Below are positions 27,463 to 35,565 of a stretch of DNA of 37,460 nucleotides, piece after piece. Source of the DNA: Nitrospira sp. (GTDB lineage: Bacteria > Nitrospirota > Nitrospiria > Nitrospirales > Nitrospiraceae); the NCBI GenBank assembly GCA_009885705.1, contig VFKF01000076.1, positions 1 through 37,460 on the forward strand, written 5' to 3'. The position numbers and the translations under genes were made by a program. The notes under the pieces are model-generated. The model was given only the letters and a program-made list of their open reading frames with translations, searched no databases and had not been told where the DNA came from. The first letter of the stretch is position 1; every line of letters begins with the position of its first letter.

Positions 27463-27972
27463 CTACACTGCGTGAATCAGGGCTTCTTCCAATGCCTCAA
27501 ACGTATTCGGACCAACTTTCCTGAACCGCTTATCGCGCTTCAAAGACGTCGCAACAGATGTCAACGGTGTCTTTCCCTTAATCTGGAGGCCTCCTTCGAC
27601 CAATCGTTGCACAAGTTCTTTTGCATGCATCGAACGATTCGCCTCGCGGAGCATTTCGTACGCGGCTTCCGAGACACTCTTCCCGGAGTACTTACTCCGG
27701 CCCATGAGGATTTCCCTCGATTGGTCAGTGACGTCAGTATTGGGTCGTTGCCGACCGCCCTTTTCATCGGAGTAGAATTGGCTAGAAAGACTGGCAAGTT
27801 TGACTTTATCGGCTTCAACGCGAAAGAGCGTTTCTGCCAATTCCAAATACTTTTTGATCGTGGCGATTTCGTCGTCCAAGCGACGACGTTTCTTTTCAAG
27901 TTCTTGCAGCCGGTTCTTGTACGCGCTAATTCGCTGCTCAAGACCGACCAAAATATCGGTGAGTTCTTCCAC
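27463..27972 (-). CDS. Coiled-coil protein with C-terminal HARE-HTH-like domain
   Basis: 169-aa protein. Residues 1-55 are a coiled coil (LEQRISAYKNRLQELEKKRRRLDDEIATIKKYLELAETLF pattern). A polar linker follows. Residues about 97-162 (SVSEAAYEMLREANRSMHAKEL, LVEGGLQIKGKTPLTSVATSL, FRKVGPNTFEAL) match the winged-helix HARE-HTH pattern seen in bacterial RNA-polymerase delta, restriction enzymes and eukaryotic ASXL/HB1 proteins. These domains are proposed to link effector activities to DNA or its modifications. The start is GTG 27972, with GGGGGCGA upstream. It is transcribed alone and towards lpxC. The function is unknown; a nucleoid or regulatory role is inference. Confidence 0.75.
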   Translation of the reverse strand: MEELTDILVGLEQRISAYKNRLQELEKKRRRLDDEIATIKKYLELAETLFRVEADKVKLASLSSQFYSDEKGGRQRPNTDVTDQSREILMGRSKYSGKSVSEAAYEMLREANRSMHAKELVQRLVEGGLQIKGKTPLTSVATSLKRDKRFRKVGPNTFEALEEALIHAV

Positions 27973-28213
27973 GAAATCGCCCCCAGGTGAAGCATACTTG
28001 CTTTATAGCATTGCTTGCGAAGCAAGTCAATAGGTAAAGTTTCATTAGATGCTTGCATAGCTTGTTCGCTTTCAAACTGATTCATACTTGTCCAACATGG
28101 TCAATATCCGATCTATAAGAGTCGCAAGCAACAAACACGATCAAACATCAATTTACGGATTATCCATATTTCATAGGTAATATTGTCCCACATTGAGGAA
28201 TCCCACCTCATGT

Positions 28214-28219
28214 TATGAT
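28214..28219 (+). promoter_or_regulatory. Candidate -10 element of the suhB-type gene
   Basis: TATGAT ends 8 nt before the ATG at 28228, with TTGAGG at 28193-28198 as a poor -35 at a 15-nt spacing. No Shine-Dalgarno exists between. If used, the mRNA would be leaderless. Confidence 0.3.
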
Positions 28220-28227
28220 GCCGCCCC

Positions 28228-29046
28228 ATGACTCCACTACCCAATGGCAATATTCCCCTCGACAGACTCCTTTCCGTCGCTTCTGAAGCAGCCCGCCAGG
28301 CCGGATCCGTCCTCAGAGAGTTCACACGTACCGGTTTTTCCATTGCACATAAGCAGATCATCGACCTAGTCACCGATGCCGACCACGAGGCGGAACAACG
28401 GATCATTGACGTCATCCACGAAACCTTCCCAACCCACCCCATCCTGGCCGAAGAGCGAGGACTGACCGAACAATCTCCATCCCGCTATAAATGGATCATC
28501 GATCCTCTTGATGGCACGACCAACTTCGCACACGGATTCCCCGCCTACTGTGTGTCCATCGGCGTGGAATGTGACGAACGTGGAATAATTGGGGTGGTCT
28601 ACGACCCGACTCGGGATGAACTCTTCACTGCGCAGCTAGGTCAGGGGGCTCGACTCAACGGGGCGCCCATTTCCGTATCCACCACGGACCATCTAGATCA
28701 GGCGCTTCTTGTCACTGGGTTTGCGTACGACATTCGCGAGACTTCGAATAATAACTTGGACCACTTCGCACGATTTGCGTTGAAGGTGCAGGGACTGCGG
28801 CGCACAGGGACAGCGGCCTTAGACCTCTGTTATGTTGCAGCCGGCCGATTCGATGGGTTTTGGGAAGTGAAACTGAATCCTTGGGACATGGCGGCGGGAG
28901 TGGTCATCCTCCGAGAAGCCGGCGGAATGGTCACCAACTTTACAGGTGCCCCCCTTTCAATCTATGAGCAAGAACTAGTCGCAAGTAACGGGGTAATCCA
29001 TCTGTCCATGCTCGACGTACTCCGTGAGGATCTAACCCCCTCATAG
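28228..29046 (+). CDS. suhB: Inositol monophosphatase family protein (SuhB-like)
   Basis: 272-aa Mg-dependent phosphatase. The metal-binding motifs are D50 in LVTDADHEAEQ, E75/E76 in ILAEE, the family box IDPLDGTTNFAHGFP (D92, D95) and WDMAAGVVILREAGG near the C-terminus. Members act on inositol-1-phosphate and related sugars, and E. coli SuhB also acts in rRNA antitermination. The exact substrate cannot be told. It is a single gene, divergent from the HARE-HTH gene with 255 nt between starts. Confidence 0.9.
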   Translation: MTPLPNGNIPLDRLLSVASEAARQAGSVLREFTRTGFSIAHKQIIDLVTDADHEAEQRIIDVIHETFPTHPILAEERGLTEQSPSRYKWIIDPLDGTTNFAHGFPAYCVSIGVECDERGIIGVVYDPTRDELFTAQLGQGARLNGAPISVSTTDHLDQALLVTGFAYDIRETSNNNLDHFARFALKVQGLRRTGTAALDLCYVAAGRFDGFWEVKLNPWDMAAGVVILREAGGMVTNFTGAPLSIYEQELVASNGVIHLSMLDVLREDLTPS

Positions 29047-29192
29047 AACTCAACTCAGCCCCGCCCCGCTCACGCCAATCCAGCGAGATGGGCGAACAGC
29101 CAGGGGCAGCCATAGGGGCCTGCTGGCAGATGTACAGACAGAATGTGGATGCGGTATGATTCCCCTCCATAAACGTGAAGGAGATTGGCTGC

Positions 29193-29477
29193 ATGGCACG
29201 ATCAACGCCTCCATCAGGACCATTGAACGGGAACCCTCCTCAAGCGACAGGAACCGAGTCGCACAATAAGGATGTGGAACTCCTCCGGGTGCTCGTGAGC
29301 CGAAAGGGAACACAAGTCGATGCTCAATGGGCGATCCATCCACAACTGAAACAAGATTTGCTGCCGACTGAATGGCAAGAAGTCACCGACCTCATGGCTA
29401 AAGTGACCGGTATCGTCGGCACGAGGTTTTCACAGGTGCTCACCCAAGCTGACCCCGAACCACCCAGCAACGCCTAG
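29193..29477 (+). CDS. Hypothetical small protein
   Basis: 94-aa protein that I do not recognise. The N-terminal third is Pro/Ser/Gly-rich and likely disordered. The middle (DVELLRVLVSRKGTQVDAQWAIHPQLKQDLLPTEWQEVTDLMAKVTGIVGTRFSQVL) looks like one compact mixed or helical domain, and the tail is acidic and Pro-rich. There are no cysteines and no signal peptide. ATG 29193 follows AAGGAG at good spacing; the frame is open from 29175. A TATGAT at 29155-29160 may be its -10. It is followed 84 nt later by the AhpD-like gene on the same strand. Confidence 0.65.
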   Translation: MARSTPPSGPLNGNPPQATGTESHNKDVELLRVLVSRKGTQVDAQWAIHPQLKQDLLPTEWQEVTDLMAKVTGIVGTRFSQVLTQADPEPPSNA

Positions 29478-29561
29478 CAGCCGCAGCGAGCAGTGACAAT
29501 TGAAGCGGTCTTCTTCCTATCCGCTCAAACTCGGGCAGAACCGTTGACGAAGGAGTTGCCT

Positions 29562-29894
29562 ATGGACACCTATTATCATCCCCACGATCTGGGAAAATTC
29601 TCCGATATGGGCAAGGGGAATAAGGATCTCTGGGACAAGTTCATGGCCTACTACAGTGCCGTCTTCGCTGAAGGGGCTTTGACCGAGCGAGAAAAGGCCC
29701 TCATCGCCCTTGCGGTCGCCCACGCGGTCCAATGCCCCTACTGCATCGATGCCTATACGCAGGCTTCCCTTGAGAAGGGCTCGAATATTGAGGAAATGAC
29801 AGAAGCCGTCCATGTCGCCTGCGCCATCAGAGGCGGCGCATCCCTCGCGCATGGCGTTCAGATGCGAAACGTCGCAGACAAACTGTCGATGTGA
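29562..29894 (+). CDS. AhpD/carboxymuconolactone-decarboxylase-like protein, arsenosugar-associated type
   Basis: 110-aa all-helical protein of the CMD/AhpD family. The redox CxxC is C58-P-Y-C61 (AHAVQCPYCIDAYT), preceded by TEREKALIALAVAHA. The N-terminus YYHPHDLGKFSDMGKGNKDLW is what I recall from the subgroup named arsenosugar biosynthesis-associated peroxidase-like protein. The usual AhpD histidine three residues after CxxC is absent, as in that subgroup. ATG 29562 has AAGGAG upstream; the frame is open from 29493. The usual partners (ArsM methyltransferase, ArsS radical SAM) are not in this window. The neighbouring radical SAM gene is of another type and convergent, ending 21 nt away. 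Confidence 0.85.
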   Translation: MDTYYHPHDLGKFSDMGKGNKDLWDKFMAYYSAVFAEGALTEREKALIALAVAHAVQCPYCIDAYTQASLEKGSNIEEMTEAVHVACAIRGGASLAHGVQMRNVADKLSM

Positions 29895-29915
29895 TGTTGT
29901 CGATGACTCGGACAA

Positions 29916-31775
29916 CTAGAGGTAGGGGTTTTCAGGAACGGCCAAGGTAAAATACTTGCCGCGTTCCTCGTAGAGAATCCTCGCAGCCGTCAGCGTGTTC
30001 AGCGACTCTTCAATCTCCGCGTCACAGGGAACAGCCTTGTTGGATCGTCCCGCCAACAAGGTGCGTATCTGGTCAGCGCTCTTGGCCGCTTCGTTACAGA
30101 CCTCGATGATCCCCGCCGCAGGCCAATCATAACGCCGCCTAATCGGTGCCTGTGGATTCCGGCCATCGTAGACCGTGACATACTCCATCGCCTTCGAGTA
30201 ATAGAGAAACGGCCGATCGCTTGACGCAACCAATCGTTGCCACTCCTGAACCAGATCGACCAATTCTTGGTAGACCTCTTGGTCCACCTGCCAATTGTCC
30301 AGTTCATACTCGAAGTCATAGGCGATCTTCTGCAAGTCCACCTGCCGAGCATCGTAGACATACTCGTAGGGCGTCCCCGGGCCTGTGATACGAACACCAT
30401 ATTCCTGTGGTTTGGTGAAGTAGGGACTGAACCGCTCCAACCATAACTTGCCGGTCGACTCCGGGGGATGCAGATGGAACAACGACGGGATCAGGTCGAT
30501 CTGCCGGCGGTAGTCCTCGTTCGTTTCTCCGGGAAATCCGAGCAGGATATTCCACGACACCGCGACATGATAGTAGTAGCTCCACTTGAGGCAGATGATA
30601 TTCTGCATCGGGGTGACGCCCTTATCCATCGCCTGCAACTGATTGAGGCTCAGACTTTCCAACCCCGGCTGCATACACTTCACGCCTCCGGCAGCGAGTG
30701 TTCGGATCTGGCTCTTGTGGAGATTACTTTTCGTTTCGATGAACACATCCAGATCACAATGGTCGGCCGCAAATCGACCGAAGAGATTATCCACATATTT
30801 CATGTCGATGATGTTATCCACGAGGCGAAATCGAGCCGTATCGTATCGGCTGGACAGATAGGCCATCTCCCGGGCCACTTGCTCGGACGATTTTGCCCGA
30901 AACTTCATACTCTGTGCGTTCAATCCGCAAAACGTACAATGATGCTTCTCCCCCCACCAACAGCCACGCGATCCTTCATAGAGAAGGATCCGGTCGAGCC
31001 CCTGCGCCGCATCCCCGAGTTCAGCCAGCAAATGATAATAATCGTCATAGTCCGGTGGTCCGGTCTTCGCAAAATCCGTGAACAATGCCTGGTTCGGACT
31101 GAAGCCGATCTTTGCACCCTCTCGATAGGTCACGCCGCTGGGCATCGCCCCGGTCTTTCCCCCTAGGAGATAGCGAACCAAGTCCGGAAACACCTCTTCC
31201 CCTTCCCCCACCACCACATGATCGATGAAGGGAAAGGCCCGAAAATATTCCAGCCCCATCTCACCGTCGTAGTTCGCTCCACCGAACACGATCGTCACAT
31301 CGGGATAGAGATCCTTGATAAGTTTCGCCATCGTCAAACTGGCGACGTTCTGGTCGAACGTGGAGGTGAACCCGACAATCTTATATTGCCCCCAGTCAAT
31401 GGAGGTCAGAGCCCCGGTCAAGAACTGTGGCGCCGTCCTCGTCGCCATATCTTCGAAGAACGACGCCTGATGGCCACTCTCCTTGGCAACCTGCTCGAAT
31501 ACCGGCTTGAAGAGTCGTGGATACTCGGCACGCTTCGGATTGTCACGGAACAAGAGGTAGGAAAACAGCCATTCGCCAAACAGCGCACGCTTCTCGCAGA
31601 TCATTTCATAGAGGGGGACACCGATCTTGTGGGCGAACCGGACATTCAGATGATGGCAGTCGACGGGGATCCCCATCGACTTGAGCAGCGCGGAGAGGGT
31701 GCCCAGTTGTATCGAAGGGTACTTCGAGTAGCTGAACGGCATATTGACGAGCGCCACCTGGGCCTTGTCACTCAT
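29916..31775 (-). CDS. B12-binding radical SAM protein, RiPP-maturation (C-methyltransferase) type
   Basis: 619-aa enzyme. Residues 1-205 carry a cobalamin-binding-like domain (VALVNMPFSYSKYPSIQLGTLSALL, IVGFTSTFDQNVASL, IVFGGANYDG, VVVGEGEEVFPDLVRYLL). The radical SAM domain follows with the 4Fe-4S cysteines C272, C280 and C283 in GSRGCWWGEKHHCTFCGLN. This CX7CX2C form with CWWG is what I recall from the RiPP maturation radical SAM protein 1 family. The C-terminal 200 residues are the less conserved family tail. Cobalamin radical SAM enzymes of this group methylate unreactive carbons in peptides. No precursor peptide, protease or exporter is visible nearby. It is downstream of the pterin dehydratase gene by 42 nt and probably co-transcribed. 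Confidence 0.85.
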   Translation of the reverse strand: MSDKAQVALVNMPFSYSKYPSIQLGTLSALLKSMGIPVDCHHLNVRFAHKIGVPLYEMICEKRALFGEWLFSYLLFRDNPKRAEYPRLFKPVFEQVAKESGHQASFFEDMATRTAPQFLTGALTSIDWGQYKIVGFTSTFDQNVASLTMAKLIKDLYPDVTIVFGGANYDGEMGLEYFRAFPFIDHVVVGEGEEVFPDLVRYLLGGKTGAMPSGVTYREGAKIGFSPNQALFTDFAKTGPPDYDDYYHLLAELGDAAQGLDRILLYEGSRGCWWGEKHHCTFCGLNAQSMKFRAKSSEQVAREMAYLSSRYDTARFRLVDNIIDMKYVDNLFGRFAADHCDLDVFIETKSNLHKSQIRTLAAGGVKCMQPGLESLSLNQLQAMDKGVTPMQNIICLKWSYYYHVAVSWNILLGFPGETNEDYRRQIDLIPSLFHLHPPESTGKLWLERFSPYFTKPQEYGVRITGPGTPYEYVYDARQVDLQKIAYDFEYELDNWQVDQEVYQELVDLVQEWQRLVASSDRPFLYYSKAMEYVTVYDGRNPQAPIRRRYDWPAAGIIEVCNEAAKSADQIRTLLAGRSNKAVPCDAEIEESLNTLTAARILYEERGKYFTLAVPENPYL

Positions 31776-31817
31776 CTACTGCCTCGTGGGTTCATGACAC
31801 AACCATCTGATTGGCGA

Positions 31818-32168
31818 TTAACTGGTGGAGGCGCGAAACGATTCAAACTCGCGATCGGCTTTAGCGGCCATAAAGAAATCGCTCTCGGTCAAGCCGTTGA
31901 TCTTGTGCGTCCAAATCTCGACCTTGCACTTGCCCCAGGCGAGATAGAGATCGGGATGATGGCCTTCCGCTTCCGCAACGGCACCCACCTTATTCACGTA
32001 GGCCAAGGCCTGAGCGAAATCTTTAAACGTATACAAACGCTCAAGATGGCCGGCTTGGTTCATCGACCAGCCACGTCCGAGTTCTATCAGTAACTTCTGT
32101 ACGAGATCCGCCGGAACCGGCGGTACCCCACCACGGCAAGGGATGCATTTATTGTCGGCAAGACCCAT
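31818..32168 (-). CDS. phhB: 4a-hydroxytetrahydrobiopterin dehydratase (pterin-4a-carbinolamine dehydratase)
   Basis: 116-aa PCD/DCoH-like protein. The active-site histidines lie in EAEGHHPDLYLAWGKCKVEIWTHKINGLTESDF (H70, H71, H88). The N-terminus carries the C8/C11 pair and Gly-Gly (KCIPCRGG) seen in many bacterial members. It recycles 4a-hydroxypterin, usually with an aromatic amino acid hydroxylase, none of which is in the window; in many bacteria it has other roles such as moonlighting in molybdopterin use. GGAGGTG precedes the ATG. It is first in a probable two-gene unit with the radical SAM gene. Confidence 0.92.
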   Translation of the reverse strand: MGLADNKCIPCRGGVPPVPADLVQKLLIELGRGWSMNQAGHLERLYTFKDFAQALAYVNKVGAVAEAEGHHPDLYLAWGKCKVEIWTHKINGLTESDFFMAAKADREFESFRASTS

Positions 32169-32224
32169 GACACCACCTCCCGATAAGGGAATCCCTTCCC
32201 CCAGTCATTCACTCCGAGTACGGT

Positions 32225-32254
32225 ATTCTAAAGGGGCTTCGGCAGGAAGGGCAA
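32225..32254 (-). promoter_or_regulatory. Candidate promoter of phhB-radical SAM unit
   Basis: On the - strand TTGCCC (32254-32249), an 18-nt spacer and TAGAAT (32230-32225) lie about 57 nt upstream of the phhB start codon. Both hexamers match sigma-70 fairly well. Confidence 0.35.
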
Positions 32255-32341
32255 GGTGGGGAAAGGGGAAGACCAGGACATTCTAAGAGCTTGCTTCCCA
32301 GGGATCGCTCACTGTGCTAGGGAAGAATAGTACGAGCTGCC

Positions 32342-33709
32342 ATGGACCACCCTTCGAATATGAAACCGGGACAGAAATGCTCTATGCAGAAAATTGGTTG
32401 GTTCACGGCTACCTGTATCCTCATCAGCAATATCGTCGGGGGCGGCATTTTCACAACGACCGGCATCATGGCCCGGGATCTCGGCGATCCGATGCTGATT
32501 CTCCTCTTGTGGTTCATGGGGGCATTATTCGCCGTCGGCGGTGCGATGATCTATGGCGAACTGGGGTCGCGCCTCCCACATGCCGGCGGGGATTACGTCT
32601 ACCTGCGAGAGGCCTATGGGCCTTTGGTGGCATTCCTCAGTGGATGGACCTCCTTTACGATCGGCTTCGGGGCTGCAGTTGCCGCCTCAGCTATCAGTTT
32701 TTCGTCCTATGCATTGAGAGTGATACCGATCGTGGATGAGCAGGGATGGCTGACAAAGGGCCTGTCGCTCGCGCTGCTCTGGATGGCGACCTTCCTGCAT
32801 TGCCAAGGCGTGGCGACGGGCGGGCGGGTGCAGCTCTTACTCACCACCACAAAGGTCGTCGCCGTCGGGGGATTGATCCTCGGCGGGCTATGGACGATGG
32901 CAGACCAGGGAATCGGTCTCCTCGAGAAACCTGCCCTGCTACAACCGACGCTTGGCGCTGCCTCCATCGCGCTGGTCATCGTGACCTATTGCTATCTCGG
33001 CTGGAACGTAGCGGGCTACATTGCCAACGACATCGTTGACCCCCAACGGACCTTGCCCAAGGTCATGATCGGGGGCACAGCCTTCGTCGGTATGATCTAT
33101 CTCCTGCTGAATGTCGTCTACCTGTCGGCGCTCTCAATCGAGGAATTGGCTCGAGAACCCATTGTGCCGGTCGCGGAGAAGGCCGCTGCAGCCCTGTGGG
33201 GTCCAGAGAGCGGACGAATAGTCGCCGCCATCCTCTGCCTCTCCATTGCTGGAGCCGTCAGCGCCATGACCTGGGCAGGGCCCCGTGTCTATTGGGCGAT
33301 GGCACAAGACGGCATGATTACGCCCTGGCTTGCCAAGCTCCATCCACGCACTGCCGTGCCGGCTCGGGCAATTGTCTTTCAAAGCCTCTGGGCCTCACTA
33401 CTCATTGTGAGCGGAACGTTCGAACAGCTCCTCGTCTACAGTGGTCTCGTACTCTCATTCTTCATGGCCTTGACCCTCTCCTCGATCTTTCGTCTTCGCC
33501 GAGCAGGTCCCATAGAGATCCAGCAGTACCAAGCCCCACTCTATCCACTTCTCCCGATCACGCTCGTCTGTGGTGCTGCCGCCCTGGTCATCTCCAGTAT
33601 GCTCGAACGACCCGCAGAATCGCTCTACGGCGCTGCAACTGTTTTCAGCGGTATTCCACTGTATTATTATTGGAAGAGTGCGAACAATCACCACCGGCAT
33701 GAGTCCTGA
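32342..33709 (+). CDS. APC-family amino acid permease
   Basis: 455-aa inner-membrane transporter with about 12 helices. The first membrane helix holds the APC signature ISNIVGGGIFTTTGIMA (the GGGIF substrate-binding loop), followed by MIYGELGSRLPHAGGDYVYLREAYGPLVAFLSGW, a hallmark of amino acid/polyamine/organocation permeases. Similarity is to the LAT/serine-threonine-like branch, but substrate cannot be told. ATG 32342 or Met7 (32360) could be the start; no clear SD is seen. It is divergent from phhB (173 nt between starts). Confidence 0.88.
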   Translation: MDHPSNMKPGQKCSMQKIGWFTATCILISNIVGGGIFTTTGIMARDLGDPMLILLLWFMGALFAVGGAMIYGELGSRLPHAGGDYVYLREAYGPLVAFLSGWTSFTIGFGAAVAASAISFSSYALRVIPIVDEQGWLTKGLSLALLWMATFLHCQGVATGGRVQLLLTTTKVVAVGGLILGGLWTMADQGIGLLEKPALLQPTLGAASIALVIVTYCYLGWNVAGYIANDIVDPQRTLPKVMIGGTAFVGMIYLLLNVVYLSALSIEELAREPIVPVAEKAAAALWGPESGRIVAAILCLSIAGAVSAMTWAGPRVYWAMAQDGMITPWLAKLHPRTAVPARAIVFQSLWASLLIVSGTFEQLLVYSGLVLSFFMALTLSSIFRLRRAGPIEIQQYQAPLYPLLPITLVCGAAALVISSMLERPAESLYGAATVFSGIPLYYYWKSANNHHRHES

Positions 33710-33780
33710 CGAGGCCCGTAAAAATCCCCATCCCCATCATCCATCTCAATCCGACAGGACTCGCCCACACCGGAAAAAGC

Positions 33781-33942
33781 AGCAGGCTGTTCAAAACGTC
33801 TGTCCAGCAAGGCCGCAGCGAGTGAAGACCGGAGGCGTACCCTCTAGGGTACGTTGAGGATTTGAACGATGCGACCTGCCTGCGCGAAGCCGCTTCGGCG
33901 AAGGCAGTGAACGATGCTGGCAGACGTTTTCAACAGCCTGCT
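33781..33942. mobile_element. 162-bp MITE-like element with terminal inverted repeats
   Basis: The left end AGCAGGCTGTTCAAAACGTC (from 33781, about 28 bp in all) and the right end (33916-33942, reading GCTGGCAGACG ... CAACAGCCTGCT) are inverted copies with one mismatch and one indel. Inside are a perfect 18-bp hairpin CGTACCCTCTAGGGTACG (33836-33853) and a second, imperfect one (CTGCCT ... AAGGCAG). There is no coding frame. Similar AGCAGGCTGTTCAAAA-bordered units are, as I recall, widely repeated in Nitrospira genomes. A parent transposase is not in the window, so non-autonomous mobility is inferred. Confidence 0.8.
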
Positions 33943-33951
33943 AGAGACGGA

Positions 33952-33986
33952 ACGGGCGACCCTGCACTAGGTGGGAGGTCGCCCGT
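33952..33986. terminator. Perfect 10-bp stem hairpin
   Basis: ACGGGCGACC (33952-33961) and GGTCGCCCGT (33977-33986) pair perfectly with a 15-nt loop. It lies just past the MITE-like element, about 240 nt after the permease stop. GC-rich, no T-run. It may end permease transcription or be part of a larger folded intergenic RNA. Confidence 0.45.
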
Positions 33987-34461
33987 CTGTGGCGCTTAGG
34001 ACGCCAGTTCAACTGTAAATTGTCTCGGCCCATTACTGGAAGCTTAGACCCTCACGACAGCGAGAGCATGAGGCATCTGATCGGGGGATGATACATGTAT
34101 CCCCGGCACTTGTGTTCCTCGAGCCAGCGTCGAGTTCTCCACGAGGAATCAGGCTGAAAACCAATTGGCCTTTGATGCCGTTACGGCACAGCCAGTGGAG
34201 AACCGGCTAGCACGATCGATCAGAAACCCGCCCTCGAATCGACGGGCCTATGTGGTCAGGTGGAGTAAGATCGTCCATCGCTACCCTCCTCTCTTGAGAA
34301 AGTGTGCGGGGGACCCGTTGACAGCCGCGCGGTCTGCCCGGTCCCTCTGAGGATACAGCACTTGGGCCGTGCTTCCTTCCTACGCCCATTAGAGCCGAGT
34401 GTCAATGGGGTGCTGCAACGGTTCTTCTCAAGCATGAGAGACCAATTCATTCACCGAAGAC
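33987..34461. other. Gene-free stretch between permease and peroxidase genes
   Basis: Short open frames on both strands have no recognisable protein character. Visible items are the 17-bp string at 34060-34076 shared with 8263-8279, and a GGGGAT...ATCCCC hairpin around the 12-bp palindrome GATACATGTATC (about 34085-34105). I see no tRNA or known ncRNA. Confidence 0.5.
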
Positions 34462-35565
34462 TTACTTCGGAAATTCTGTCGGCGCAGTCACTTGCCACCC
34501 TTCGCCATTAAGAGCTCGCATATATTCCACAAGGTCCTTCTTTTCCTGATCCTCCAAACCCAACGGGATAATCAGATTGGACAGGTGTGGATTCTGGATG
34601 CCACCCTTGTTGTAAAACTCGACTACTTCTTCGAGAGTTGCAAAGCGTCCGTCATGCATGTAGGGCGCCGTCCTGGCAATTTCCCGGAGGGTGGGCGTCT
34701 TAAATCCACCGACAGTACCGGGATGTTTCTCCACTGAATACCGGCCCAGATCGGCATTGGCTGTATCCCAATCGATGCCTAGGTTGTGGAACTCCTCGTC
34801 GGCAAAATTGAACCCAGAATGGCAGCGCGTACAGCGACCCTTGCTCTGAAATATCTTGAGCCCCCGTTTTGCCGACTCGGAAATCGCGTTTTCTTCGCCC
34901 CCCATATCAAACCGATCCGCAGGACTGTTTCCGGAGAGGATCGTGCGTTCAAACGCGGCAATCGCCTTGGCTACCCCATCGATGGTGACGTCGGTGCAGA
35001 AAATCTGCTGAAATCGGTCTCGATAGCCCTTGATCGCATTGAGCTTCGCCACCTCGGCATCCGTTGACGGCATACCCATCCGCACTGTCTTGACCAGCGG
35101 ATTGATTGCCTGCGCTTCAAGCGTAGACATTTTTCCATGCCAGAGCTGGGCGCGGCCATAGAGTCTGTTGACGACGGTCATGCCGTTCCGAGTGGACAAT
35201 TGATTGTTGATTCCGATCGAGAGCTTGGTTCCGTCAGTCCAGGCCAACTCCGGTTTGTGGCAACTGGCACAGGAAATCGTGTTGTCGCGGGAAAGACGTG
35301 GATCGAAGAACAGCAGCTTGCCGAGCTCAACCTTCTCGACGGTCAGTGGATTGTTGTCCGGAATAAAGCCATTGATGTCGTCCTCAAGCCCGAATGGAAC
35401 CTTTAATTGGTAGGGAGTACCCTTCGTGTTGCACGTAGGGGAAGGTCCTACAGCCCCTGCACCCGTCGACTGGCTCGGCGCTAGTAGGGCGCTCACGATC
35501 AGCGCAAGCCCGCTCCCCAAGCCCCATGTCCACCAAATGCGATACATTGAGCGGTGTTGTGGCAT
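34462..35565 (-). CDS. Di-haem cytochrome c peroxidase (CcpA/MauG family)
   Basis: 367-aa periplasmic protein with two c-type haem motifs, C99-A-S-C102-H103 and C245-T-R-C248-H249, and the family segments LGKLLFFDPRLSRDNTISC, MGMPSTDAEV, GFKTPTLREIARTAPYMHDG and TLEEVVEFYNKGG. An N-terminal hydrophobic segment (TWGLGSGLALIVSALLAPSQS) exports or anchors it. It would reduce H2O2 with electrons from a cytochrome, or act as a MauG-like oxidase. I choose ATG 35565 because AAGGAG ends 7 nt before it; the nearby ATG 35571 would be only 1 nt from that site, and the frame is open to 35613. An operator-like palindrome sits about 90-100 nt upstream. Confidence 0.93.
   Translation of the reverse strand: MPQHRSMYRIWWTWGLGSGLALIVSALLAPSQSTGAGAVGPSPTCNTKGTPYQLKVPFGLEDDINGFIPDNNPLTVEKVELGKLLFFDPRLSRDNTISCASCHKPELAWTDGTKLSIGINNQLSTRNGMTVVNRLYGRAQLWHGKMSTLEAQAINPLVKTVRMGMPSTDAEVAKLNAIKGYRDRFQQIFCTDVTIDGVAKAIAAFERTILSGNSPADRFDMGGEENAISESAKRGLKIFQSKGRCTRCHSGFNFADEEFHNLGIDWDTANADLGRYSVEKHPGTVGGFKTPTLREIARTAPYMHDGRFATLEEVVEFYNKGGIQNPHLSNLIIPLGLEDQEKKDLVEYMRALNGEGWQVTAPTEFPK

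Noticed and set aside
27472-27990. 172-codon open frame on the + strand
   Set aside because: Antisense to the HARE-HTH gene. The - strand product has a coiled coil and a recognisable domain; the + strand product has neither.
30785-30793. TTATCCACA, a DnaA-box-like nonamer
   Set aside because: A single copy inside a coding gene, about 25 kb from the origin-proximal cluster; expected by chance.
30468-31166. 232-codon open frame on the + strand
   Set aside because: Lies wholly inside the radical SAM gene on the opposite strand, where all catalytic motifs are on the - strand.
31218-32093. 291-codon open frame on the + strand
   Set aside because: Covers the 5' part of the radical SAM gene and phhB in antisense; no family resemblance.
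34165-34511. Short open frames of 60-70 codons in the permease-peroxidase spacer
   Set aside because: No ribosome sites, no coding-like composition and overlapping frames on both strands; no protein can be supported.
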